DNA from: Chrysomallon squamiferum
Lineage: Eukaryota > Mollusca > Gastropoda > Neomphalida > Peltospiridae
DNA: 64,000 nucleotides
Direction of reading: 5' to 3'
Assembly (NCBI GenBank): GCA_012295275.1
Contig: CM022672.1
Span: 20,616,894-20,680,893, forward strand
Part shown: piece after piece, positions 1 to 14,809 of the stretch
How the letters are laid out: each line of letters starts with the position of its first letter
How positions within the stretch are numbered: the first letter of the stretch is position 1
Notes under the pieces: generated by a model
Told to the model about the DNA's origin: nothing
What the model saw: the letters and a program-made list of their open reading frames with translations, nothing else
Databases searched by the model: none
Program-made: the position numbers and the translations under genes

Positions 1-150
1 GATTTTATTATAGTTTATTGCTTCTGTTTTTATTTTCATTTTGTTTTATGTTTTCAGTTTTTTGTTGTTTTTTTGTTTGTTGTTATTTTTGGTTTGTGCA
101 TTTATGTATGAGAGTGTTGGTATGTATGCATGTGTGTATATGTGTGTTTG

Positions 151-156
<6 letters not shown>

Positions 157-200
<44 letters not shown>
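157..200. repeat. (TG)n microsatellite
   Basis: Pure TG run of 44 bp. Smaller TG/AC runs are at 778-795, 1337-1350, 10204-10230, 12397-12434, 25941-25973, 29401-29428 and 36664-36686. Confidence 0.98.
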
Positions 201-204
<4 letters not shown>

Positions 205-2179
205 GAACAATGAAAATCTCACTAATTGTATATATAATTAAAATTAAGAATTATATTACTAATTTGTGTCTTTTATTATTAAAGCATCATTGTAAGAGTT
301 TTAATTCCAGAGATTTAAAAAATATATTTTATTTTATTTTATTTTATTTTTGTTCTCTTGTTTTGTTTATTTATCTATTTATTTATTTATGTTATATTAT
401 TTTGTTTTATTTTACATATTATATTTATCAAAGTTTAAGAACCATTTTTTTTCTACTTTTTTCTTAGTAACATATAGCTTCAACTTATCAAATCTATATA
501 CTTAATACACACACATATAAACACATATCATACATACATACACACATGTGGAAATACACACACAGACACATAAAACACAAAAACAGTTATGTGTATGGCA
601 CCCATTACATTTTTATTTTCCTATTATGACAAGTTTTAACAATGTAGGATAATATTTCCAACCTATGAGAACGTATACATTAAAAATTCTTGCTGGTACA
701 CTATTCTTAAAGAGGAAACATATATTTATCCCATAATAATGATGATGAGGTGTGAACATATTCACACATAAATAAACACACACACACACACACACAGACT
801 CATACCCTCACACAAATATACATACATACACATATTCTCAAAATGTCATTAAATGTATACCAGTGTGTTTATTAACAGAGAGTGATACTGAAAAACTGCA
901 CGTGAAAAACACAACACCACCACAGAAGTCAACTGAGTAAGATTTGATGCTAATTTAGCTTACAGTTGTCATGGTCTGCTTTAGGTTGTGTTTCAGAATC
1001 CTAGACCCAGTCATGGGGTATTTTTCTCATATGTTTATTTTTCGCCTTACCTAAATATTTACCCATAACAAATGTGATCATTAAAAACCTGTTTTGGAGT
1101 TGGTTATTCAGTGACTGAAAATAGCAAAGACTCCTTCAGTCATTCGTAATGACCTGATATGTAGAGACAGTTCTGTCTATGGGCTTATAGAGATGTATTT
1201 AAAAAGAAATTTTTATTTGGTAGTTTCTGTCATAATTTAGGTATATGTAAAATATTTATACAGTTATTAAAGAGATATATAAAAACCAATGTAAACAATG
1301 TAAACAATTATGATTTCTTGATATGTGTATGTGTATGTGTGTGTGTGTGTAATGTGTATATGTGTGTGGATGTGTGTGTGTAACTATGATAGAGATGTGG
1401 TTAACAATTAAACATCATATTTTGCAGTACATTAAGATGAAGCTATCATTTAAGAAAATGAATTAAAGAAATTTCAACATTATTGTCAAAAAAATAAAGA
1501 AAAATAAAATAAAATAATATTAAATTACATCATTTGATATTACTTTACATTCTTTAATTCTGTTTTTATAACCTGAAATGTTTTTGTGTAAAGCAGTGAC
1601 AGTTTCATGCTTTATGTTATTTGTCACCATTCATGTAGAATTGATGCTTTTGTGATTCCTTGTGTAGTTAATAGACACTATATGCACACCATGATACATG
1701 CATATAGCATTATGTTTGTGAATTCACCCAGATTCACATTACACAGTGGGACTAAAACAGGCTGTAATGAATGACAAGTCTGTATTTAAAGTTTCTTTTA
1801 TGTTTAGATAAAAAAATAAAAAAAAAAAAAAAGTAAAAAGAGAGATTAATTCTATACTGGGTAAGTATTTGAAAAGTACACCTATTGTCAATGCATAAAA
1901 GAAAGCTAAATTTTGTTTTGATTAATAGCAATGTTTCTTTAATATCTACCTTCCCATGAACAGGAAGGAACATAATCTTTAATGCATTTGACACAAGACA
2001 TTGACTCAGGTGGTCAACAGCCTGCCTCACTCATGATGTGTGTTCAGAAATTCTTGAAAGCAAATGCCTGTAATCAAGAATATTAACTCCTCCAAAAATT
2101 GTATCCCAGCAAAAAATTTCAGAATGGGCACTTTGAGTCCAATCTGTGTATGCTGTGCCCATGTTTCAACATACTGAAT

Positions 2180-2460
2180 TATTCTTTCATTCTCTACAAG
2201 ATAATTTTTCAGTTATTCCCCACAAAAAGCATCATTTAATAATTCATTACAAAATAATTAGTTAAACATCATTTAGTCATAAAAACTTTATTCAGTCCTT
2301 CCCTAATAATTTCCTTATTTAATAATTCCCTTCAAGAACATCATAAAGTCATTCCCTACATGAATGTTATTCAATCATTCCCTACCAAAACATTATTCAA
2401 TCATTCCCTACAAGAATATTTTCAGCCATTCCCTATATGAATATTATTCCTCAAAAGAAT
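2180..2460. repeat. Degenerate ~27-bp repeat
   Basis: Repeated ATTCCCTACAAGAATATT-like units with an intervening TTCAATC, most regular at 2350-2450 and decaying toward 2180. Confidence 0.65.
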
Positions 2461-2919
2461 ATTGTTTTACACACAAGTTGGTGAAACTAATTTCAGTACA
2501 TGTAATATTACAGATGTGATGTTTTAACAAAGTAAAATGACTAACATCCTGGCCATTCAAAGACAGTCAGTTTTCTACTTAGTAAGAATCTATAAACAGA
2601 AAGTAATACACGATTCATTCCTTTCCACAAACACAACCGCATTTTCACGTGTCAAGGTTTCCCCAGACAGTTTGTTGTTACAACAGAAGCATAATAAAAG
2701 TCTTTGTATCACAAAATAGAGAGAGATTTTGTTGTTTGACCTCATTTTTGTTTTTTTTTGTTGACATTTATTGCAATCAAATGAATCACTGAAAACACAT
2801 TGTTACTTTTCCTTCTCATTTACCCAATTGTTTTCTCTTTTCTTTCTGTGCAGACTGAGAGAAAAGGATTCAAATAAGTTAATATTATTGAAATTTAATT
2901 AAAGGATATAAAGAAGTCT

Positions 2920-3545
2920 GTGATAAAGAGTTAATTAAAGAGAATAGAGGATGCAAAAGCAGTTTCTGTGAGTTAAAAAAAAAGATGTCAATGTGAGTGA
3001 GACAAGAGGCTATAGAGAGAAGTCTGTGTTACTGTTAATGTGTTAGAATGTTAGTTAAAAAGAATAGAAGATGTAAAGAAAACACTGTTAGTGTGATAAT
3101 TATAGAGAACAAGGGATGTAAAAAAAGATTTACTGTCTGAGTTATAGAGAAGAGATGATGTAAAGAAATAACTGTGAATGTAAGTGTGTTAGTTAAAAAG
3201 AAGAAAAGGTATAAAGAAGGCACTGTTAGTATGTTAGTTAAAAGAAGAGATGGCATAAAGAAGACACTGTTAGTGTGTTAGTTAAAGAGAAAAGATGATG
3301 TAAAGAAGTTATTGTAAGTGCTAGTGTGTTAGTTAAAGAGAAAAGATGACGTAAAGAAGTTATTGTAAGTGCTAGTGTGTTAGTTAAAGAGAAAAGATGA
3401 TGTAAAGAAGTTATTGTAAGTGCTAGTGTGTTAGTTAAAGAGAAAAGATGATGTAAAGAAGTTATTGTAAGTGCTAGTGTGTTAGTTAAAGAGAAAAAAG
3501 GATGTGAAAAAGCTGATGTTAATGTTAGTGTTAAAGAGAAGTGAG
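2920..3545. repeat. Degenerate ~50-bp repeats, with four near-perfect 51-bp units at 3272-3490
   Basis: Purine-rich units of the type TTAGTTAAAGAGAAAAGATG. Four near-identical 51-bp units end in TTATTGTAAGTGCTAG. Duplication copy B (6370-6840) has the same degenerate block but only one 51-bp unit. Confidence 0.85.
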
Positions 3546-4295
3546 GATGTTAAGGTCAAACACCCAGAATGTCCTGGACTGGAGTCAGTACAGACACGTG
3601 ATGCATGTACTTAACAAAGCTGAACTATGTGATATCAAAACCAATGACACATGATGTGTACTCAGTCGTTGTATCCATTAAAACAATGAATAATTACATA
3701 CGCAATGAATGATACATACATACATAAAGGAAAGAATGTGCATTAACTTTCAATAATTGCATTCTGTAATTACAGTATATTTAAGATTCAAAGACAACTG
3801 CTGTGTGAGATGTTTTAGAAAAATAAATACAGTGCCACTGACCTACTCTTTACACTGATGAGTAAGAAGTATTTGTGTATCATCTATTCTTTAAAATGTC
3901 ACGTTTATGTTCAGGGTACAATAGGTACCGGCTGGCCCATGGTGTACTGATGAAATGCTTTAAGCCCTTTGACACAAAAGGATCTTTAGAAAAAAACAGA
4001 AACCCCCCCCCCAAAATATCTGATAACACTGAAGGTAGTGAACTAACAAAGACATGGCCATTATGATTAGAATACTGTAGGTCCCTTGTCTGACTCACCG
4101 CATAATTACAACTTGATCTGAAATTTCTTAAATTTTTTGATTATCACACATTTAAAAAAAAAAAAAAAAAAATTCAGCACTATGAATAATGTTTTAAAGA
4201 AGGAACTAAATCTAGCAATAATATCTTTTGGTTGTTGTTGTTGTTTTTGATTATTCGGTTTTTGTTGTTGTTATTATTAATATTATTATAATAAA

Positions 4296-4328
<33 letters not shown>

Positions 4329-4994
4329 TAATTCCAGTAAGTCACCTGTCACCTGTTTATAGATTTAATTTAATTTAATTTCATTTAATTTAATTGTTTT
4401 ATTTTGTTTATATTATTTATTTATTTATGTTAAATTATTTTATTTTCATTTTATTTTACAGTTAGAAATCTTTTTAAAATAGTTTTTTTCTTAGCTAGCA
4501 ACACATACCGACAATATATCAATATATACATATATATTTAATAGTGAGGAATTTAATATGACACACACACATACAATGCATGCATACACACACATTATAC
4601 ATATACACACAGATCTGATATAAAATATAAAAAAAGTCTAGTGAATATTATCAAGAAAACCTCTGACAAATTCAACTTATTATTTTAAATGAATTCATCA
4701 TGTTTTTAACCAAAATTTTAAGGGAAAAGTTTCCATGAAACAGTTATATTTAAATAATAAAAATTGAAGAATACACTCAAATGTGTAGATTTGTTGAAAA
4801 TAAATAAACATTGTAAACATCAACATTTTTTCAGTGCAAAATGGCGTCCTATGTCAGTCATTTGCTTATAAGTACACTGAAACCAGAAAACTGCTGACAT
4901 GGAAATAAGCTACTGTCATTTGATACCCAGTGGTGTTTTATATTGTAAATGTGATACTAACATCATCTGATTACTGGGTAAATTCTATTAGCAA

Positions 4995-5655
4995 AATATG
5001 CTTACTGCATAGACTGTACTAGCATCATGTGCTCACTGCATAGACTGTACTAGCATCATGTGCTCACTGCATATACTCTACTAGCATCATGTGCTCACTG
5101 CAGACTCTACTAGCATCATGTGCCCACTGCATAGACTGTACTAGCATCATGTGCTCACTGCATAGACTATACTAGCATCATGTGCTCACTGCAGACTCTA
5201 CTAGCATCATGTGCTCACTGCATAGACTGTACTAGCATCATGTGCTCACTGCATAGACTGTACTAGCATCATGTGTTCACTGCATAAACTGTACTAGCAT
5301 CATGTGCTCACTGCATAGGCTGTACTAGCATCATGTGCTCACTGCATAGGCTGTACTAGCATCATGTGCTCACTGCATAGACTGTACTAGCATCATGTGC
5401 TCACTGCATAGACTGTACTAGCATCATGTGTTCACTGCATAGACTGTACTAGCATCATGTGTTCACTGCATAGACTGTACTAGCATCATGTGCTCACTGC
5501 ATAGGCTGTACTAGCATCATGTGCTCACTGCATAGGCTGTACTAGCATCATGTCCTCACTGCATAGACTATACTAGCATCATGTGCTCACTGTATAGACT
5601 GTACTAGCATCATGTGCTCACTGCATAGACTTTTCTAGCATCATGTGCTCCCTGT
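4995..5655. repeat. 31-bp minisatellite, copy A array
   Basis: About 21 units of 31 bp with core TACTAGCATCATGTGCTCAC, plus shorter 27-bp variants missing four bases (GCAGACTCTACTAGCATC). Sits inside duplication copy A. Confidence 0.95.
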
Positions 5656-8309
5656 ACGAAGAAGTATACTAGAATCATGCACTCATAGTATAAACTCTTT
5701 CTTCACTCCTTCAATAAATTTGATGATATTAATTTATTTTCAGGCAACATGAACTCTCTATGGTTTTGAAAATTGTTTAACACAGAATAATGAATAATAG
5801 ACTTGATTTTTCAATGTTGCCTGGCTGAAATACACCAAAAAATGGACACACATTCCATATCACAAGTTAGAAGACAGAGAGTTATATAGACACACATCAC
5901 CAGATGTCACAGACCACAGTTCCACTTGATTGGATATACATCAACAATATTAATTTTCTTTTAATTTATTTCTGGTGGGGATAGGACATTGGGTGCAATT
6001 ACATTTTAAAATTAAAAAACAAATTCTGTAAAAAAAAAGAAAAAAGTAAAGGAAAGTAAATATGGCTACATTTAACTGTTACAACTGAACATTTAGTCAC
6101 AGTCTACTGATTTCTTATGATCCTTCTGTTCTTAATCTACTAGCTGGGCAAGTTTATATTCATGTCACTGGAACAAGATTTTGTTGTTTGACCTCATTTT
6201 TGTTTTTTCTTGTTGTCATTTATTGCAATCAAATGAATCATTGAAAACACATCGTTACTTTTCCTTCTCATTTACCCAATTGTTTTCTCTTTTCTTTCTG
6301 TGCAGACTGAGAGAAAAGGATTCAAATAAGTTAATATTATTGAAATTTAATTAAAGGATATAAAGAAGTCTGTGATAAAGAGTTAATTAAAGAGAATAGA
6401 GGATGCAAAGCAGTTTCTGTGAGTTAAAAAAAAAGATGTCAGGGTGAGTACGACAAGAGGCTATAGAGAGAAGTCTGTGTTAGTGTTAATGTGTTAGAAT
6501 GTTAGTTAAAAAGAATAGAAGATGTAAAGAAAACACTGTTAGTGTCATAATTATAGAGAACAAGGGATGTAAAAAAAGATTTACTGTCTGAGTTATAGAG
6601 AAGAGATGATGTAAAGATATAACCATGAATGTAAGTGTGTTAGTTAAAAAGAAGAATAGGTATAAAGAAGGCACTGTTAGTATGTTAGTTAAAAGAAGAG
6701 ATGGCATAAAGAAGACACTGTTAGTGTGTTAGTTAAAGAGAAAAGATGATGTAAAGAAGTTATTGTAAGTGCTAGTGTGTTAGTTAAAGAGAAGGAAGGA
6801 TGTGAAAAAGTTGATGTTAATGTTAGTGTTAAAGAGAAGTGAGGATGTTAAGGTCAAACACCCTGAATGTACTGTACTGGAGTCAGTACAGACACGTGAT
6901 ACATGTACTTAACAAAGCTGAACTATGTGATATCAAAACCAATGACACATGATGTGTACTCAGTCGTTGTATCCATTAAAACAATGAATAATTACATTCG
7001 CAATGAATGACTGCATACATACATAAAGGAAAGAATGTGCATTAACTTTCAATAATTGCATTCTGTAATTACAGTATATTTAAGATTCAAAGACAACCAC
7101 TGTGTGAGATGTTTTAGAAAAATAAATACAGTGCCACTGACCTACTCTTTACACTGATGAGTAAGAAGTATTTGTGTATCATCTATTCTTTAAAATGTCA
7201 CGTTTATGTTCAGGGTACAATAGGTACCGGCTGGCCCATGGTGTACTGCTGAAATGCTTTAAGCCCTTTGACATAAAAGCATCTTTAGAAAAAACCAGAA
7301 AAAAACCCCCAAGTATCTGATAACACTGAAGGTAGTGAACTAACAAAGACACGGCCATTATGATTAGAATACTGTAGGTCCCTTGTCTGACTCACCGCAT
7401 AATTACAACTTGACCTGAAATTTCTTAAATTTTTTAATTATCACACAATTAAAAAAAAAAAAAAAAAAAAAAAAAATTCAGCACTATGAATAATGTTTTA
7501 AAGAAGGAACTAAATCTAGCAATAATATCTTTTGGTTGTTGTTGTTGTTTTTGCTTATTCGGTTTTTTTTGTTGTTATTATTAATATTATTATAATAAAG
7601 TTATTATTATTATTATTATTATTATTATTTAATTCCAGTAAGTCACCTGTCACCTGTTTATAGATTTAATTTAATTTAATTTCATTTAATTTAATTGTTT
7701 TATTTTGTTTATATTATTTATTTATTTATGTTAAATTATTTTATTTTCATTTTATTTTACAGTTAGAAATCTTTTTAAAATAGTTTTTTTCTTAGCTAGC
7801 AACACATACCGACAATATATCAATATATACATATATATTTAATAGTGAGGAATTTAATATGACACACACACATATAGAAACACACACATACAATGCATGC
7901 ATACACACACATTATACATATACACACAGATCTGATATAAAATATAAAAAAAGTCTAGTGAATATTATCAAGAAAACCTCTGACAAATTCAACTTATTAT
8001 TTTACCTGAATTCATCATGTTTTTAACCAAAATTTTAAGGGAAAAGTTTCCATGAAACAGTTATATTTAAATAATAAAAATTGAAGAATACACTCAAATG
8101 TGTAGATTTGTTGAAAATAAATAAACATTGTAAACATCAACATTTTTTCAGTGCAAAATGGCGTCCTATGTCAGTCATTTGCTTATAAGTACACTGAAAC
8201 CAGAAAACTGCTGACATGGAAATAAGCTACTGTCATTTGATACCCAGTGGTGTTTTATATTGTAAATGTGATACTAACATCATCTGATTACTGGGTAAAT
8301 TCTATTAGC

Positions 8310-9245
8310 ATAATATGCTTACTGCATAGACTGTACTAGCATCATGTGCTCACTGCATAGACTGTACTAGCATCATGTGCTCACTGCATAGGCTGTACTA
8401 GCATCATGTGTTCACTACATAGGCTGTACTAGCATCATGTGCTCGCTGCATAAACTGTACTAGCATCATGTGTTCACTACATAGGCTGTACTAGCATCAT
8501 GTGCTCACTGCATATACTCTACTAGCATCATGTGCTCACTGCAGACTCTACTAGCATCATGTGCCCACTGCATAGACTGTACTAGCATCATGTGCTCACT
8601 GCATAGACTGTACTAGCATCATGTGCTCACTGCAGACTCTACTAGCATCATGTGCTCACTGCATAGACTGCACTAGCATCATGTGCTTACTGCATACTGT
8701 ACTGTATTAGCATCATGTACTAGCATCATGTGCTCACTGCATAGACTGTACTAGCATCATGTGCTCACTGCATAGACTGTACTAGCATCATGTGCTCACT
8801 GCATAGACTGTACTAGCATCATGTGTTCACTGCATAAACTGTACTAGCATCATGTGCTCACTGCATAGGCTGTACTAGCATCATGTGCTCACTGCATAGG
8901 CTGTACTACTGTGCTCACTGCATCATGTGTTCACTGCATAGACTGTACTAGCATCATGTGCTCACTGCATAGACTGTACTAGCATCATGTGCTCACTGCA
9001 TAGACTGTACTAGCATCATGTGCTCACTGCATAGACTGTACTAGCATCATGTCCTCACTGCATAGACTATACTAGCATCATGTGCTTGCTGGCTGTACTA
9101 GCATCATGTGCTCACTACATAAACTGTACTAGCATCATGTGCTCACTGCATAGACTGTACTCTATTAGCATCATGTGCTCACTGCATAGACTGTACTAGC
9201 ATCATGTGCTCACTGCATAGACTTTTCTAGCATCATGTGCTCCCT
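8310..9245. repeat. 31-bp minisatellite, copy B array
   Basis: Same unit as the array at 4995-5655, but about 30 units, with irregular breaks near 8690-8720, 8905-8930 and 9085. The array has grown or shrunk since the segmental duplication. Confidence 0.95.
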
Positions 9246-10528
9246 GTACGAAGAAGTATACTAGAATCATGCACTCATAGTATAAACTCTTTCTTCACTC
9301 CTTCAAATAAATTTGATGATATTAATTTATTTTCAGGCAACATGAACTCTCTATGGTTTTGAAAATTGTTTAACACAGAATAATGAATAATAGACTTGAT
9401 TTTTCAATGTTGCCTGGCTGAAATACACCAAAAAATGGACACACATTCCATATCACAAGTTAGAAGACAGAGAGTTATATAGACACACATCACCAGATGT
9501 CACAGACCACAGTTCCACTTGATTGGATATACATCAACAATATTAATTTTCTTTTAATTTATTTCTGGTGGGGATAGGACATTGGGTGCAATTATATTTA
9601 AAATTAAAAAAAAAATTCTGTAAAAAAAAAAGAAAAAAGTAAAGAAAAAAAAAAGATAATCACTAGTAAATATGGCTTCATTTAACTGTTACAACTGAAT
9701 ATTTAGTCACAGTCTACTAATTTCTTATTATCCTTCTGTTCTTAATCTACTAGCTGGGCAAGTTTATATTCATGTCACTGGAACAACAAAATAAGTAGCT
9801 GATAACTCGGCAAGTGTTGAAACAGTAACAATCCAATACTCACATGCTTGATATCACACTAATAAAAAAACATCAAAACAATATAATAAAAAAACCGAGA
9901 AAAAACATAACAGAATACTGTACATGGCCTTACACAAATTTATTTATACCGAATACTATTATATTATATTGCCTATTTTTCAAAAATGTAATAGAAGAAA
10001 ACAATTCATAATATAATTATAAACATACATACATATATACATACAGTGGGAGAAATGACAGATGACTGTTATTTTGTTTAACTTAACAAAAGAAGAAAAA
10101 TTATTTATGTAAGTAAATGTTTTGACAGGATAAATTATACTTCAGTAAAGATTCAAACTTTACATGCTGAAAAACATTAAAGGCTTAATTTTAAAATAAT
10201 ATAACACACACACACACACACACACACACATATCTTTCTCAATCATGACAATAACAATAACAACAACAACAATAATAATAATAATAATAAAATTAATAAA
10301 AAAATAATAAAAATTAAAAACAAACTAAATAAAATATATGAAGGTAGATAACAGAAAAATTTGAAAATAGTTTTATCTTTTTTTTTTTTTCAGATACAAT
10401 TCAAATATTAATCAACTAATAATGTCAATAGTGCAAAAAGCAACAATAGAAAAAAAACTAACAGCCAACAAGCAATCATACATTTTCTTTTGTTTTCAAG
10501 CAAAGATCACACTGTAGCAAAATTAAAA

Positions 10529-10549
10529 TAGATAGATTGATAGACAGAC

Positions 10550-10590
<41 letters not shown>
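10529..10590. repeat. (GATA)n microsatellite
   Basis: GATA/GACA tetranucleotide run of about 62 bp. A related imperfect GATA/GACA stretch is at 13427-13500. Confidence 0.97.
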
Positions 10591-10591
<1 letters not shown>

Positions 10592-11188
10592 ATGTTGGCA
10601 TGGTTATATCAGATCTTTTCCAATCATTTTGAAATGATAGGCACAAAATGATTATAAATCTTTTATTTATTGGTTTTTTGTTTTTATTTCTTTTTTGTTA
10701 ATGTAATAAATACTTTATTTGTTTTTGGTGTATACCTTAATTTTGTCTTTAATTATATATTGATATGTCTTATTTTTGTTTTTTTTGCACAATTATGAGC
10801 ACCCAGATATATATATATATACATACATATATTATATATATATACACAGATAGTCAGATGTATACACATATATATGTGATGGTTAAAACAGGATATCATA
10901 CACTCATACATACCACACATGGTTTAATCAACCTGTTACAGAGCTATTTTTAATACATCAACAAGTCTCAGTCACGATTTTCTTCTCACACACACCATCT
11001 ACAATACCACAAAACCAGTTCCCCCTAAATATCATTTCACAATGGCAGTTATGCCTGAGAGCATTCTAAGATTTCGGAGATTGCGTTGTATCGAATAACA
11101 TAATAAACGATCTTGACGAGATATAGTAGCCAATGGCAAAGAACTAGCTGATTACTTCCTGATGTTTTTTCATATTATTATATATAAT

Positions 11189-11231
11189 TATGTATGTATG
11201 TATGTATGTATGTATGTATGTATGTATGTAT
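11189..11231. repeat. (TATG)n microsatellite
   Basis: About ten TATG units. A similar short run is at 29437-29468. Confidence 0.97.
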
Positions 11232-12388
11232 ATATTATGTGATATAAATAAACATTAATTAATAAATGATAGTGCAGTAAGTTCAGATTTTGTATTCATT
11301 ATACCTTTATTAATGTTATTTAAACCGAACAAGTTAACATTTAGCAGTGTTGAATCCACAATAACATATCTTAAATAGTATGTTATCAGCATTTCTCCAT
11401 GCTTTATTCATGTTAGGTGCAAGTGAAACAAAATACAGCTTGGGAAGTCAAAAAAACAAAATTAAAAAAATTAAAAAACCCCAACTAAAATAAATAAATA
11501 AATTAAGAATTAAAAATAAAATGTAACTTGTTAATCAGTACAAACATTTTGGCAAATAAAGAACATTTGTTTTAACAAGAGGCCTCCAATCTTTTCATAG
11601 CTTCAGTTTGGGAATAACAACCCAATGGCATTTCAATAAAATAACTTGAAACTGGGGCTAACTATTTTAAAAATAAAGCAAATTTGTAATAAGGAGGTGT
11701 CCATATTTTATGTAGTTTAGAGCCTTATAATTATTACTCTGTTCTCCATCCTAAAAACCTTTTAACAAAATACAATAAAAAAACAATTAAAAAAAAGTAT
11801 TATTATTTAAATTTGACTTTATACAGCTAACTAGTTTTAGAACCAAAAATTATGAAACATTATACTGTATTCTGAACATGAACAGTTTTGTTGCAAAACT
11901 GGATTATTTAAAAAAAAAAAAATAAAGAAACAACAACAGCATTAATAATTGTAACAATAATGATAATAATAATAATTTTTTAATTTTTATTTATTATTTT
12001 TTTTTTTAAACTTACATTTCTAACAGGATTCACATATCTGTTTTAAGATTTATTGAATTATTTCCTAAAAACTTGGATAAATCAAACTGAAATCTGGAAC
12101 TGATTGTAAGATTTTAAACATACTTGGTAAGGGAGTGTGGGGTCGTTTAATCCTGCAAACAATGTTAAAAATTAATTATTGTGAAATAAAATGCTGAAAA
12201 CAGATTACAGTTTCAACTTGTTTTAATCATGGTAGAATTCAGATAACAAACTCCGGTTTCATTTTAAATAAAACATTAAAAGCATTAAAATTAATATAAG
12301 TTTCATTGCTGATTAACAATTTTACTGCACTTTGTATGAATATTTAAATGTAATGAAATACATGGAAAACTCAATACAAAACTGTATG

Positions 12389-12440
<52 letters not shown>

Positions 12441-14809
12441 CATATATATGCATAGATATATTTATGTTACTGATGTCTAGTCATTTTATTAAATAGTAGA
12501 TTACATTCCTAGATAAGTATACTGGCCTACATACATCAAAAGTAGTTAATGCAGATGTGTTACCATTAATTTGACACATTTAACTCAACATAATCAACTT
12601 TTTTTTAATGTCATTGTAGAACCCATTATTATGTATCTCTTCATGTCTATCCTTGCAGTCTGCTCAAACCTGAACAAATCAATAAATCAAACAGAAAATG
12701 ATAATTTGAAACCTTTTATTTCACACAGGAAGACAACAAAATTATATGATAAATTAAAATATCATTATTAATGAATGAATAAATATTTAATAATTCCCTA
12801 ACATATAAAAATTCATTGGATGCTGAGAGTGAAACTCAGTATGAAAAGTTGAATTATTAATGTGATATTGACTAAATCATTGCTGTCACATTTAAAAACT
12901 GTATTTAATAAGCAAACTGGTCTGTCTGTGTAATTATCAGGCTAGAGTAAAAATCCACTGAAAAATGAATTATGTATTTACAAATATTTTCTTCATGTGA
13001 CAGGATGTAATACTTTTTCCACTTAATTGCTTTTTGTTTCTAGGTATAATCTAATTTAGACACAGCCAAATGTTAATCTGTCAGATGAATCTGTTACACT
13101 TACTAATCAAAGATAAAACTTTCAGCATCACAACACACCAATAAAAACAAAACATAAGTAAAACAATAAAATTGCAACAATAATAAATATTTTATAAATC
13201 AAATAAAATTCATTCGTAATAAAATAAAAATACGTGTATCTTCAGTAGAATGTAAATGAAAGGAATGCTGTACATCAGATAACAAACCGTTAAGTGAATA
13301 ATTATGACAGTTTAACGTTATTACTGTAATATTTGCCAAAACTTGCAGAATCGAATTTTATGGATATAAATTTGTCAAGAGATATAGAATACAGTATAAC
13401 TGACACACAGAAAGGCTAATTAATAGTCAGATAGACAGACAAATAGGTAGAGTGATTAAACAGATACCTACAGACAGATACATATATATGTTGAAATAGA
13501 TAAATAAATAAATAACGATATATACACAGGAACAGGCAACAGATAGACATATGAATATTCTCCGATATAGAGAAAGTTAGCTACATAAATAAATAAGATG
13601 GGCTTCTCAGAATTATAAAGTAAATATGAGGATCTGACTGTCAGAACTACTTGAACCACATATAAAAATATACTTAAATCACTGACTCATAGATTTTGAA
13701 CTTAAATCATGTTTCAAAACAACAGAAAATTCATTAGCATGTAAGTTTTATAACTATGTGTAACTTGCTGCTTAAGTTGCTCTGTTTGTTTCTTCAGCTG
13801 CATAGAAATCTTCATAAATACAAAACTTTTTAAAAATTATTTTCTGATTAACAAATATAAATATTACTTTTACAAATGAACAAATAAAGTGTACAAATAT
13901 TGCCAACTTCTTATTTATCAACTAAGTAATAAATACTTTGACTGATCTTTCTCACATATACAAAGATACATACATGTAGAAAACAGATGATGAACTGACT
14001 TGAAGTTGTTGTTTTTATCGACAGTATTATTAAATACTTTATTCTAAGATGATGGAAATACTGTAAAGACAGTATTTTTATTATTGTAATTGTTATTATG
14101 TTTTATTACAATAAAAATCAATATTTCTCTCTTTCTCTATATACTACACACACACATACACAAGAAATGTATAAAACATTTTCTAAAAATTAAACCTTTC
14201 CATTCTAAATACACACACATATGAAGACATTCACACCCACACAAAGATTTAATTTTGACAGATTAATTTCTAAATAAATACATATACACAATTTCTTATC
14301 GTTTTCTCAGAATTTAGTTAATAAAACTTTTAAGATTTCTGACTTAAGTAATGGCAATTAAAATTGTTAATGATGGATGATGAAATACTCAAAGTTAAAT
14401 ATTAATGAAATATTAATGTATGATGAATATTCATATAAAATATTTGAAAATTACAATAAATAAACTTCAGTTTGACTAGCAATTTTCTGTGGAAAAATAA
14501 ATTCACATTTATTTCCATATATTACTACTAAGTTATATTAAAATAATTAAACTTTAAACAGTGGTGATAAACAAAAGGTGTAAATATTAGAAAGTAATTT
14601 TTGAGTCTTATGCTGAAACAGCGATTTGCTTCTCAGTCATGTTTCAAACCAGAAAAAAAAGAATAACAAATGTTATTTATTTTATTAGAATTTCTTTCTT
14701 CCATTCTTTCAAGTTAAAGAAATCTTTAATAATATTATAGGCTAAACAAAAGTAGAATATTTAAGATTATACTTCACTTGTATATTAAGAAAAGGAATTT
14801 AATATACTT

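Larger units (their letters stand above)
1..2724. other. AT-rich non-coding DNA with microsatellites
   Basis: TG/AC runs, homopolymers and the degenerate 27-bp repeat at 2180-2460. Short open frames here lack coding character. No gene seen. Confidence 0.8.
2725..9786. repeat. Tandem segmental duplication (two copies of a 3.5 kb unit)
   Basis: Copy A 2725-6176 (3,452 bp) and copy B 6177-9786 (3,610 bp), head to tail. Both begin gattttgttgtttgacctca and end gtttatattcatgtcactgg followed by aacaa. By eye they differ at only a few percent of sites. The size difference comes from internal repeat arrays and homopolymers. No gene was recognised; open frames inside (for example 3875-4066 and 3035-3256) are short and not conserved between copies. 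Confidence 0.95.
9787..14809. other. AT-rich non-coding interval 3' of the BTBD8-like gene
   Basis: Contains AC, GATA, TATG and TG microsatellites and poly-A/T tracts. No exon with plausible borders or protein similarity was recognised, although the BTBD8-like 3'UTR must lie at its right end (below 14810). Confidence 0.75.

Noticed and set aside
3880-4098. Open frames in both strands of the duplicated unit
   Set aside because: The corresponding frame in copy B is interrupted by indels, and no protein similarity was seen.
4995-9245. Regularly spaced ~31-bp repeats resembling a CRISPR array
   Set aside because: Units are contiguous with no unique spacers, units vary, and the genome is eukaryotic; this is a minisatellite.
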